Origin: Thioalkalivibrio sp. HK1
Lineage (GTDB): Bacteria > Pseudomonadota > Gammaproteobacteria > HK1
Length of the DNA stretch: 34,158 nucleotides
NCBI GenBank assembly: GCA_000583135.1
Contig: JFBG01000063.1
Coordinates: 1 to 34,158, forward strand
Direction: 5' to 3'
Within the stretch, counting starts at the first letter, position 1. Each line of letters starts with the position of its first letter. The notes below the pieces were generated by a model. That model saw only the letters and a list, made by a program, of their open reading frames with translations, searched no databases and had not been told where the DNA came from. Position numbers and translations under genes: made by a program. Positions 17,665 to 27,800 of this stretch are shown here, piece after piece.

Positions 17665-20322
17665 ATGGATGAATCACTCGGTCGCACCGTGCTTCATGAC
17701 TGGCACGAGAGCCATGACGGGAAGATGGTCCCCTTCGCCGGCTGGCGCATGCCGGTGCACTATTCGACCGGCATCATCGCCGAGCATCTTGCGACTCGCC
17801 GCCGCGCCGGTCTTTTCGATGTCAGCCACATGGGTCGTTTTCGGGTGCGCGGACCCGAAGCCGAAGCCTTCTTGCAGCGCACGCTCACCAACAACGCCGC
17901 CGGCCTTTCCCCCTTGGAAGCCCATTACACCTTCATCGCCAATGAGCAGGGCGGGGCGGTGGACGATGCTTACCTCTATCGTCTGGGGGTCGAGGATTTC
18001 TTGTTGGTGGTCAATGCCGGCAATCGCGATATCGATCGGAGTTGGCTTGAAAGTCATCTTCCGGATCGCGGGGTTTCCTTGGAGGACGAAAGCGAAGCCA
18101 TCGCGATGATCGCCTTGCAAGGGCCGAGCGCTGCGGATGTGCTGGCCCAGGTCGTCGACGCCCGGGTATTGCCCGAGAACAAGCGCAATCGGATATCGAT
18201 CACCCCCTTCGAGGGGGGCGACCTCGTCATTTCGAGAACCGGCTATACCGGGGAATCCGTCTGCTTCGAACTCTTTCCCGGCCGCAGCGCCGCCGATGCC
18301 CTATGGGATCTTCTGGTGAAAGCGGGGGCGACTCCGGCGGGCTTGGGGGCGCGTGATTCCTTGCGCTTGGAAGCGGGATTGCCGCTTTACGGGCACGAGC
18401 TGGGGATTGGCCCCGACGGACGGGATATCCCGCTCTTCGCCAATTCGCTGGCCCGTTTTGCGGTGCGCACGAGCAAGGCCGAGGATTTCATCGGTCGCAG
18501 CGCCTTGCAAGAGCAGCGATCGGAATACGAGCGGATCCTTCGATGCGAACTCAAAACCCCACCGGCGGAACGCCGGCTGACCCATCTGGTGCAGCCGCTC
18601 GCCGTTTTCGAAGGAAGGCGGCCCTTGCGCCAGGGTTGGCGGATCGTCTTTTCCGGCGAGGAGGTCGGATGGGTGAGCTCCGGCACCATGGTTCCCTATC
18701 CGATATTCCAAGGCGACGGGTTGATGGCCCGCCCCGGCGAGGAGCATGCGATGCGTCCGATCGGCCTTGCACTGCTGCGCTCGGATCTTCAGCCCGCCAG
18801 CGATCGCCCCTTGCACGTCGAAGTGCACGACGATCGGGGCAATGTGATGGAGGCCCAGATCGTCGAGCGCAACTTCTGGCCCGTTTCACCCTACGGCCGT
18901 CCTTTCGGCGGCTTCGAGGCCCCCGCCGATCGCATCGTGCCGGTTCCGCTGTCGAGGGCGCAGTCGGCGGCCCTGCAACTGCGGGAGTCGGCGGCGGAGA
19001 ATCACCGTTGGCGGCGGATCGACTGCATCAACCTCATCCCTTCGGAGAACTGCATATCGTCTTTCGTGGAGGAGTTGTCGATATCGGATCCGGCGGGGCG
19101 CTATAACGAACACAATCATCTGCGGGCCTTGGGGGTCAACTCCCAGGAAGTGCGTTATTACAAGGGCACGGCCTATAGCATGGCCAAGGAGATCGACCTG
19201 ATCGCCGCTTTGCGGAGTTTTTTCGGTTGTCGGGGAGCGGAAGTGCGGGTGATCAGCGGCCAGATGGCCAACGATACGGTCTACGACGCCCTCAAACAAT
19301 TCCGAAATCGACACCGCCCGCGTCGTACCGCCGCCCCCTTGCGTCGGGTGCTGGTGCACGATCTCAACAAAGGCGGGCATTTGAGCGCGCAGGTCGGCGG
19401 AGCCCTCAAGAATTACGTCGCCCACGATCCGCAGACCGAACGCCCGGCGGTGGATCATTTCCCGGCGCAGCCGGATAACCCCTATCGTATCGATGCCGAG
19501 GGGACTTGCGATCTGATCCGAAAGGGTCGCCCCGATCTGGTGATCTTCGGGCGCAGCGTGATCCTTCATCCCGAGCCGGTGGCGGAAGTGGTCGACTATA
19601 TCCACCGGGAATTCGGCGCCGACAACCCCGAGCGTCCGCTGGTGATGTACGACGGGGCGCATGTCCTCGGCCTGCTGGGTCCGCATTTTCAAGATCCCAT
19701 CGCCCAAGGAGCGGATATCGTTACCGGATCCACCCACAAGACCTTTTTCGGTCCTCAGCGCGGAGTGATCCTGACCACCATCGGCCCCGGGCATGTTTTC
19801 GAGGGTTTTTGGCGCTTCGTCGCTTCGCGGACCTTTCCCGGTCATGTCAGCAACCACCACCCCGGCACCCTTTTGGGCCTGCTCGGAGCGACTTTGGAGA
19901 TGCTCCATTTTCGAAACGAATATCAGCCGCAGGTGGTGGCCAATGCCCGCGCTTTCGCCCGCGCCCTTTCCGAGGCGGGACTTGCCGTCGAGGGGGATGA
20001 GCAAAGCGGCTTTACCGATACCCATCAGGTGTTGATACGCGGCCCTCGAGGCAGCGGCAATGAAATGGCGGATCGCTTGGAGAGCGGCAATATCATCACC
20101 AACCCCCAGGCTTTTTACGACGATCCGAGCTTCGCCGCCGCCTCCGGGGTTCGCATGGGTACCCAGGAGATGACCCGTTTCGGCATGAAAGAGGCCGATT
20201 TCGAGGCCTTGGCGCCCTTGGTGGCCAAGATCATCCTCGATCGGAATTCCCCTCCCGAGGCATGGCGGGAGGAGGTGGTCGCCTTTAGGCGAAATTTCGT
20301 GCAGATGCGGTATCATCTATGA
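17665..20322 (+). CDS. Fusion of glycine-cleavage T protein and SHMT-like enzyme
   Basis: One uninterrupted frame of 885 residues. Residues 1 to about 410 are a full GcvT (aminomethyltransferase): [23 protein letters not shown], the catalytic aspartate region [11 protein letters not shown] with D101, TGYTGE (192-197) and [20 protein letters not shown]. Residues about 430-885 are a serine hydroxymethyltransferase of fold type I: INLIPSEN (455-462), [23 protein letters not shown] (663-670), the PLP lysine K692 in [14 protein letters not shown], and [18 protein letters not shown] with R830. The SHMT half is divergent: the usual YPGxRYYGG segment reads [10 protein letters not shown]. Known roles are transfer of the glycine-derived C1 to tetrahydrofolate (T protein) and exchange of that C1 between glycine and serine (SHMT), so the fusion could couple the two reactions; that is inference. 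GCGAGGA at 17651-17657 precedes the ATG. gcvH and gcvP are not in the window. arsS follows 228 bases later. Confidence 0.93.
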   Translation: MDESLGRTVLHDWHESHDGKMVPFAGWRMPVHYSTGIIAEHLATRRRAGLFDVSHMGRFRVRGPEAEAFLQRTLTNNAAGLSPLEAHYTFIANEQGGAVDDAYLYRLGVEDFLLVVNAGNRDIDRSWLESHLPDRGVSLEDESEAIAMIALQGPSAADVLAQVVDARVLPENKRNRISITPFEGGDLVISRTGYTGESVCFELFPGRSAADALWDLLVKAGATPAGLGARDSLRLEAGLPLYGHELGIGPDGRDIPLFANSLARFAVRTSKAEDFIGRSALQEQRSEYERILRCELKTPPAERRLTHLVQPLAVFEGRRPLRQGWRIVFSGEEVGWVSSGTMVPYPIFQGDGLMARPGEEHAMRPIGLALLRSDLQPASDRPLHVEVHDDRGNVMEAQIVERNFWPVSPYGRPFGGFEAPADRIVPVPLSRAQSAALQLRESAAENHRWRRIDCINLIPSENCISSFVEELSISDPAGRYNEHNHLRALGVNSQEVRYYKGTAYSMAKEIDLIAALRSFFGCRGAEVRVISGQMANDTVYDALKQFRNRHRPRRTAAPLRRVLVHDLNKGGHLSAQVGGALKNYVAHDPQTERPAVDHFPAQPDNPYRIDAEGTCDLIRKGRPDLVIFGRSVILHPEPVAEVVDYIHREFGADNPERPLVMYDGAHVLGLLGPHFQDPIAQGADIVTGSTHKTFFGPQRGVILTTIGPGHVFEGFWRFVASRTFPGHVSNHHPGTLLGLLGATLEMLHFRNEYQPQVVANARAFARALSEAGLAVEGDEQSGFTDTHQVLIRGPRGSGNEMADRLESGNIITNPQAFYDDPSFAAASGVRMGTQEMTRFGMKEADFEALAPLVAKIILDRNSPPEAWREEVVAFRRNFVQMRYHL

Positions 20323-20356
20323 GCATCGGCGGCGGTCAATCGATCGATGATCGAAA

Positions 20357-20412
20357 GGCGCTTGTCGTATCTAATCTTAGGAATATGTAAAAGAGGAATC
20401 TGTACAAGCGCC
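20357..20412. promoter_or_regulatory. 9-bp inverted repeat upstream of arsS
   Basis: GGCGCTTGT (20357-20365) and ACAAGCGCC (20404-20412) are perfectly complementary across a 38-base, AT-rich spacer, between the fusion gene and arsS. It may be an operator dyad, a leader stem-loop or the boundary of an arsS promoter. There is only a broken T run after it (GTTTCTTTC), so it is a poor terminator. Confidence 0.45.
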
Positions 20413-20550
20413 GTTTCTTTCATCGTCGTTATCGAAAAGAAGGAATCCGAAGGCACGCCAAGGGGCGATCGAGCGCGCCTTTTCTTCGATTTCTTCGATC
20501 CCCCTTGTCATCGACCCACCCTCGTCTTTTCCTTTTCAAGGAGACTGCAA

Positions 20551-21513
20551 ATGCACGATCCTCTACCTCGGCTTTCCGGGGGGTCCTTTCCCTCGATTCG
20601 AAGAGGCCCTCTTTCCATCTTGCAGGTCAATGTGGGATATCGTTGCAATCAAACCTGCGTTCATTGCCATGTCAACGCCGGCCCCAATCGCAAAGAGGAA
20701 ATGAGTGCGCAGACCGCATCCGATATCGTCGAATTCATGCAAACCTCCGATGTGCAGACCCTCGACATCACGGGCGGAGCGCCGGAGCTCAATCCCAACT
20801 TCCGTTTTTTGGTGCGCAAAGCGAAAGAGCGGGGGATGAAGGTGATCGATCGCTGCAACCTCACCATCCTCTTCGAGCCGGGGCAGGAAGATCTGGCCGA
20901 TTTTCTGGCCAAGCAGAGGGTTTCGGTGGTGGCCTCGTTGCCCTGTTATCTCGATGAGAATGTCGATGCCCAACGAGGCAAGGGGGTCTATGAACGCAGT
21001 ATCGAGGGCTTGCGTCGACTCAATGCCTTGGGCTACGGGGGCGACGATCCGGATCTCACCCTCGATCTGGTCTACAACCCTCAAGGTCCGGTGCTCCCCC
21101 CGGCCCAAACGGCGCTGGAAGAAGACTACAAAAGGGAGCTCGGGAATCGTTTCGGGATTCGTTTCAACCGCTTGCTGACGCTCGCCAATATGCCGGTCGG
21201 TCGCTTTGCCAGCATCTTGATATCCAAAGGTGAATTCGACGATTACCTGCAGGTATTGCAAGAAGCCCATCTGGATGCCAATGTCGAGCACGTGATGTGT
21301 CGCAATACGGTGAGCATCGATTGGCAAGGCTATGCTTATGATTGCGATTTCAATCAGATGCTGGACTTGGCGATGCGGTGGAACGGAAAGCCCAAGACCC
21401 ATATCACGGAGTTGGTTCCCGATGCCTTCGAGGGCCAACCGATCGCGGTGCGCGATCACTGCTTCGGTTGCACCGCAGGGCAAGGAAGCGGATGCGGCGG
21501 GGCGCTGAACTAA
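20551..21513 (+). CDS. arsS: ArsS-type radical SAM protein
   Basis: Looks like the radical SAM protein ArsS (radical SAM plus DUF3641), which in arsenosugar synthesis acts on the product of the arsenite methyltransferase ArsM. The 320-residue product has the 4Fe-4S motif CNQTCVHC (C32, C36, C39), SAM-binding DITGGAPEL (72-80), the middle CRNTVSIDWQGYAYDCDFN and the diagnostic C-terminus CFGCTAGQGSGCGGALN with C304, C307 and C315. Some relatives are selenoproteins; here the positions are ordinary cysteine codons and no in-frame TGA is needed. The frame is open from 20347, but AAGGAGA at 20538-20544 fixes the ATG at 20551. No arsM, arsenite transporter or ArsR is in the window, so the arsenosugar role is by family only. 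Confidence 0.88.
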   Translation: MHDPLPRLSGGSFPSIRRGPLSILQVNVGYRCNQTCVHCHVNAGPNRKEEMSAQTASDIVEFMQTSDVQTLDITGGAPELNPNFRFLVRKAKERGMKVIDRCNLTILFEPGQEDLADFLAKQRVSVVASLPCYLDENVDAQRGKGVYERSIEGLRRLNALGYGGDDPDLTLDLVYNPQGPVLPPAQTALEEDYKRELGNRFGIRFNRLLTLANMPVGRFASILISKGEFDDYLQVLQEAHLDANVEHVMCRNTVSIDWQGYAYDCDFNQMLDLAMRWNGKPKTHITELVPDAFEGQPIAVRDHCFGCTAGQGSGCGGALN

Positions 21514-21591
21514 GGCAAAGCGCGTGCGCTGCGCATCGAGGCGAGCGATCGATGTAGATCGAGTCGACGGGTCTTGTCGAGGTGGATAGAG

Positions 21592-21632
21592 ACGCTGCGC
21601 CGATCCGAAAGAGGATCGGCGCAGCGTTTTTT
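21592..21632 (+). terminator. Strong intrinsic terminator after arsS
   Basis: A perfect 15-bp stem (21592-21606 with 21613-21627), GC-rich, with a six-base loop GAAAGA, is followed by six T's (21627-21632). It lies 78 bases after the arsS stop. Confidence 0.95.
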
Positions 21633-21762
21633 GCGATACCGTCTTTTTTATCGCCCGGGTTTTTATCGACGAGGCTTGGTGCGCTCGGGCGAGTACGAAG
21701 ATATCCCGCTTCGGGATCGATGGGCGCTTTTATGATCGCTTGAACCGATAAAGCCCAAGTCG

Positions 21763-21801
21763 AAAAAAACGAGCCCTCGAATATCGATGATTCGAGGGCT
21801 C
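21763..21801 (-). terminator. Intrinsic terminator of the giant repeat gene
   Basis: Read on the minus strand, GAGCCCTCGAAT and ATTCGAGGGCTC form a perfect 12-bp stem (21790-21801 with 21771-21782) with a seven-base loop, followed by a run of seven T's (A's at 21763-21769 on the plus strand). It is 45 bases beyond the stop of the giant gene. Confidence 0.92.
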
Positions 21802-21846
21802 ACTGCGAATATCGAGTGGATAAAGAAGGTTAGATATCCGGGCCGA

Positions 21847-24800
21847 CTAAGGGAGGGTGCCGGTGGCGTTGTTGTTGACCAACGCTCCGCCGCCACCGGT
21901 GCGGGTCAGGACCTGCACCGTGAAGGGCTCATCGGAGCGCATCTCGCAGCCAAGGGTCGCACCCTCCCAACGATGACCGATGATATCGGCCAGCTCCGAG
22001 GTTTGCAGGTGCTTCACGGCATGACGCGGGATCGTCCCTAAGCTCCCCGCATATCCGCTTCCTTCGTCGTCGAAGCAGACCAAGGTGGTCATCGTGCAGT
22101 TTTTCGTATAGGGGGCCTGGCAGCGGATACGGATATTCGAAAGATCCCTCTCGCCGGGGCCGGGGATCGATTCGATATCCGCCAGATGCACCCCCTCGAT
22201 ATTGACGCTTCGCACGAGGGCGCTGTTATTGACCAGCACGCCATCGCCGGATCGGGTCCAAACCTGGGCGCTGATACTTTCTTGGCTATGCAAGGCGCAT
22301 CCCAATCGTCCGCTGGTCCAGCTCGCCCCCGTGATATCGGCGATATCTTGAGCATCGATCCCTGCGATCCCCCATGCCCCGATGGGCGTCGGCAGTCCGC
22401 CTCTGAAGCTCACCCCGTCCTCTTGCGTGCTGCAATCGAGGAATACCTCGCAATCGCCTTCTTGTCGGCAGCCGATATTGACCACCGCCTGATCCCCGAC
22501 GGTGGGCGGCGGGATGGCCAGAGCCAGCGTTTTTACCGGCCACCAATAGCGAGGATCTCCCAAGTCCGTATATTCACCCATGATCACCGTCACGCTATCT
22601 GAGATGCCCTCGTAGTTGCCGCCGGCGGCGAGGAGGTCGATGGTCACGCTATCGCCCGCAAAGTTTTCGCCGGTGGCGACGAAGACCTCCTGCCCGGTCT
22701 CGAAGTTCGAGGGCGTGAAGAGCAGCGTGCGCTGATTGCCGGGGGTGTCGAGGTCGGTATCGATGGTCACCCCATCGATATCGGAGGGCAAGGACAAGGT
22801 GACGCTCACATTCGCGCTCGGGGTGATCGAGAGGTTGACTTCGAAACGCGCCCTTGTCTCGTCGATGAACGACGGCGTCGAGATGATCAAGGCCGGGGAG
22901 TCGTTGTCATCGATGGCCACCGATACCGAAGCCACAAGGCCCTCGTAGTTTCCGCCGGCGGCGCTAAGCGACAAAGTGGCATTTTCGTCGACCGTATTCT
23001 CGTCCTCGGATGCGAATACGCTCATCACCCGCGTGCCGTTGAAATTCGAAGGCGAGAAGATCATCGTATTTTGATCGCCTTGGCGCCAAGTATCGGTATC
23101 GACGGTCAGACCCGATCCGGAAGACGCGACGGTGACCGTCACCTCCGCCGTCGGGCGGTTGCGCAGTTTCAGGTGCAGATTTCGCCTTCCGCCCTCGTCG
23201 ATGGCGATCGGAGCCCCGGCGATCACGAAAGCGGGGATCGCTTCCTCGGGTATCGAATCCGTGTCGGCTTCGTTCACCATCACCGATACTCGGGTGTCGA
23301 TGCCGTCGTAGCCGCCGCCCGAGGCCGAAATCACGACATCCGCCGGATCGTCGTCGGTCTCGTCCACATCCACCACTCCGCTCACCGTGACGTTTCGCGT
23401 CGTCCTCCAGTTGGAAGGGGTGAACATCAGGTTCGGGGGGGATAAAGCGATATCCGCATCGCCGTTATCGAAAGACAACAGGACATTCCCCAGCGGCCGG
23501 GTATCCGGTTGCACCGAGATGATGGCGCTCGAGGTCTCATGGATGGTCAGCGTCGCCGGGGAGGCGGTCAACCCCGCAGTGTCATCGTCGATCACGGTGA
23601 TCGATGCCCGGCCGGTGATGATGGCCTTGCCGGTGGTATCCAAGAAGGATGCATTCGCCCGGTCCGGCGCCGCATCGTCATCGTGGGCGGCACTCACCGT
23701 GATCGTTTGATCGATATTCCAGTTGTCGGGGGTGAGGATCAGCGTGCTCTGATTGCCATCGGTATCGGGATCGGTATCGAAGGTCACGTCGGTGCTGCCG
23801 CCGGCGGATAGGGCGATGACCATCTCCTCGGTCGATATCGCATTGGCCCGCACGTTGAAGGTCCCGCCGGCACCTTCGTCTATATCCAAAGAGTCGGGGG
23901 TGAGGATCAAATCGTAGGTGACCTGAGGAGTCGAGATATCCCCGGCATCGTTGTCGATGACCGTCACTTGCACCGTGCCGGTGATATCGTCGAACTCGGC
24001 GCCCGAAGCCGTCAGCGAGATGGTCGTGAAATCCGCATCCGAATCATCGTCCTCGGCGGCGCTCACGGTGACGGTCTTCGATCGATTCCAATCCGAGGGC
24101 GTGAAGCTCAGCTTCGCCGGGGACAAGGTCACGTCGGGATTGTCGCCGGCGGCGATCATCACGCTCACGTTCCAGATTGGCTGTGCGCTTAAAGATACGG
24201 TGAAGGGGGATTCGGCGCCCTCTCTCACCTCCACCCTCGAGGGCCGCAGGTTCAGCCCGAACGCCTCGTTTTCGATCACCTGCACTTGCACGTTGGCGGT
24301 GATGCCCTCGTAATCGGCGCCCGATGCCGCCAAGTGAAGGGTTGCGCTCTCCGAATGCCCATCGCTGTCCTCGGCGGCGCTCACCCTCACGATCTGTGCC
24401 TCGTCCCAGTTCGAAGGGGTGAAGCTCAAGCTCTCGGGGGAGATGCTCACGTCGAGGCTGCCGCTTTTGGTGAGGGAAACGCTCACATCTCCGCTCGGCC
24501 GCACCGCCAATTGCACCTCGAGATCCTCGGCGCTACCCTCGCCCACCGGCAGGGAGATGGAAGAGAGGATCAACCCCGGAGCGTCGTTGTCGGTCACCTG
24601 GATTTGTACATTGCCGGTGACTCCGTTGAAGTCGGCCCCCGATGCCGAGAGCGTGACGGTCGCGGCGTCCGCAACGCCATCGTCGTCCTCGTCGGCGCTC
24701 ACCGTGACGCTCTGCGAGGTATTCCAATTCGAGGACGTGAAGGTAAGGTGCGTCGAGGATAGGTTCACATCGGGGCTGCCGCTCTTGGTCAGGTAGACAT

Positions 24801-27800
24801 TCACATCGCCGCCGGTGGGTTGCGCGCCCAGCTTCGCGGTGAAGGTGCCGTCGCCGCCTTCGGTCAGGCCCACGATCGATGGGTCGATGACGAGTTCGAT
24901 GGTCTGTTTTTCGATCACCTGCACAGATACGTTATTGGTGATTCCTTGGTAGTCGGCTCCCGATGCCGCCAGCGAGATGCTTGCGGTATCTGCGACCCCG
25001 TCGTCGTCTTCGGCGGCGCTCACCGTGACGTACCTGGGCGAATTCCAGTCCGAAGCGGTAAAGACAAGGCTCGCCGGGGAGAGCGTTACATCGTCGCTGC
25101 CGCTCTTGGTCAGATCGACGGTCACATCCCCGCCGGACGGTTGCACGGTCAGGCTCACTTGGAGCTGCCCGGTGCTCCCTTCGGCCACCTCCAGGGTCGA
25201 TGCGGGATCGATGCTCAACCCCGGGGCGTCGTTATCGGTAATGTCGACCTTCAAGACGCCGGCGATTCCGCCGTAGTCGGCGCCGCTCGCGGCCAGCGAG
25301 ATATTCGCGGTATCCTTGATCGCATCGTCGTCCTCGGCGGCGTTGACCGTGACGTTCCGGGGCGCGCCCCAGTTCGAAGACGTGAAGATAAGGCTCGAGG
25401 GGGAGACCCTTACATCCTTGCTCCCGCTCACGATCAAGTCGACGGTCACGTTGCCGCTCTCGGGTTGCGTTTTCAGTGCCACGGAGAAGTTCTTGGCCCC
25501 CCCTTCGGTCAACCCCAAGGTCGATTGGTCGATGGTCAATCCGCGCGGGTCGTTATCGTCCACGTCGACCTTGACGCTGGCGGTGACGCTTTGGTAATCG
25601 GCGCCTTGGGCGGTCAGAGAGACGGTCGCGCTATCATCGGCCCCATCGTCGTCCTCGGCGGCGCTGACCGTGACCGCTCGGCTCGAATTCCAGTTCGAGG
25701 GCGTGAAGGTCAAACTGGTCGGGGAAAAGGTCACATCCTGGCTGCCGCTCTTGGTCAAAGCGACGGTCACATTGCCCCCGGTCGGCTTCACGGTCAGGCT
25801 TACGTTGAAGCTCTCGTCATCTCCTTCATCCACATCCAGTTCCGAGGGATCGACGGTCAGCCCCGGGGTGTCCTTGTCGGTGACATCGACCGAGACGGTG
25901 GCGGTGATATTGCCGTAGTCGCCTCCCGAGGCGGCCAGTGAAACGCTCGCGCTATCGTTGACGCCATCTTCGTCCGTAGCGGCGCTCACGGTAACGCTCT
26001 GCGGGGTATTCCAATTCGAGGTCGTGAAGGTCAGGCTCGTTGCGGACAGGGTTACGTCGTCGCTGCCGCTCTTGGTCACGGTAATGGTGACATCGCCGCT
26101 CGGCTGCGTTTTCAAACTGAGGGTGAGGTCTTTGTCGCCCCCTTCGGTCAACCCCAAGGTCGAGGCGCTGACGCTCAGTCCGCGCTCGTCGTCATCGACC
26201 GCCTTGACCTGCACCTTACCGGTCACCTCGCCGTAGTCGGCCCCCGAAGCGGTCAGCGAGAGGTTCGCGGTATCGTCGATGCCATCGTCGTCATCGGCGG
26301 CGCTGACCGTAACGGTTTGGGCCGAGCTCCAGTTCGAGGCGGCGAAGGTCAGGCTCGACGGGGTGAAACTTACGTCGTCGCTGCCGCTCTTGGTCAGACC
26401 GACGGTCACCGTTCCGCCGATCGGCTCCGTGGTCAGATTCACGTTGAAGGAGCCGTCTTCCCCTTCGTTCACATCCAGATTCGAGGGATTGATGGTCAAT
26501 CCCGGGGTGTCCTTGTCGGTGACGTCGATCTTGACGGCGACGGTGATACTGCCGTAGTCGGCACCCGAAGCGGCCAAGGAAACGTTCGCGGTGTCGTTGA
26601 CGCCATCGTCGTCCTCGGCAGCACTGACGGTGACGGTTCGCGGGGTATTCCAGTTCGATGCGGTGAAGATCACGCTCGCCGGAGAGGTCGTCACATCTTG
26701 GCTGCCGCTCTTGATGATGTTGACGGTCACATCCCCGCCTTTGGGCTTCGTTTTCAGGCTGAAGGTGAACTCCTTGTCGTCTCCCGCTTCGGTCAAACCC
26801 AAGGTCGAGGCGCTGACGTTCAGCCCGCGCGGATCGTCATCGTCCACTTTGACCTTGACCGTGGCCGAGACATTGCCGTAGTCGCCCCCCGAGGCGCTGA
26901 TCGAGATATTCGCGGTCTCGTCGGATCCATCATCGTCCGAGGCGGCGCTCACATCGATATTTTGCGCCGACCCCCAGTTCGAGGTATTGAAGGTCAGGCG
27001 ATTGAGTGAGAGGGTGACGCCATCGCTGCCGCTCTTGGTCAGATCGACGGTCACGATACTCGTCGGCTCCGTGGTCAGGCTCAATCCAAGGGTCTCGCTC
27101 TCCCCTTCTTCCACCGTCAGGCTCGAGGGATCGACGGTCAGCCCCGGGATGTCGTTGTCGGTGACGGTGACATCGACATCGGCGGAGATGCCGCCGTAGT
27201 CGGCGTTTTTGGCCGAAAGAGAGACCTCCGCGCTATCGTCGACGCCATCGTCATCCGAAGCGCCGCTCACCGTGACCGTCTGCGGGGTGTTCCAGTTGGA
27301 TGTGGTGAAGGTCAGGCTCGCCGGAGAGATCGTCACATCGTCGCTGCCGCTGACGGTCACGTCGACGCTCACATCCCCGCCGCTCGGCTGCGTATTCAAC
27401 TTGACAGTGAAGTCTTTGTTCTTCCCCTCGGTCAGTCCCAGGGTCGAGGAGCTGACGGTCAACCCGAGGTCATCGTCATCGTCGACCTCGACTCCCAAGG
27501 TGCCGGTGACGTTGCCGTAGTCGGCTCCCGAGGCGGTCAAGGCGATGCTCGCGGTGTCATCGGCGCCATCGTCGTCGTCGTCGGCGCCGATCGTGACGGC
27601 TTGGGCCGAGCCCCAGTTCGAGGTGGTGAAGGTAAGGCTCGTCGGAGAGATCGTCACATCGTCGCTGCCGCTTCGGGTCAAATCAACGGTGACGTTGCCG
27701 CCGGTCGGCTCCGCCGCCAGCTTGATGTCGACGGTTCCATCGCTCCCTTCGGTCACTTTCAAACTCGAGGGATCGATGGTCAGGCCGAGGGTATCGTTAT

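Noticed and set aside
21453..21513. Selenocysteine recoding in ArsS
   Set aside because: The C-terminal motif is encoded by ordinary cysteine codons and the frame ends at a normal stop, with no in-frame TGA inside the conserved region.
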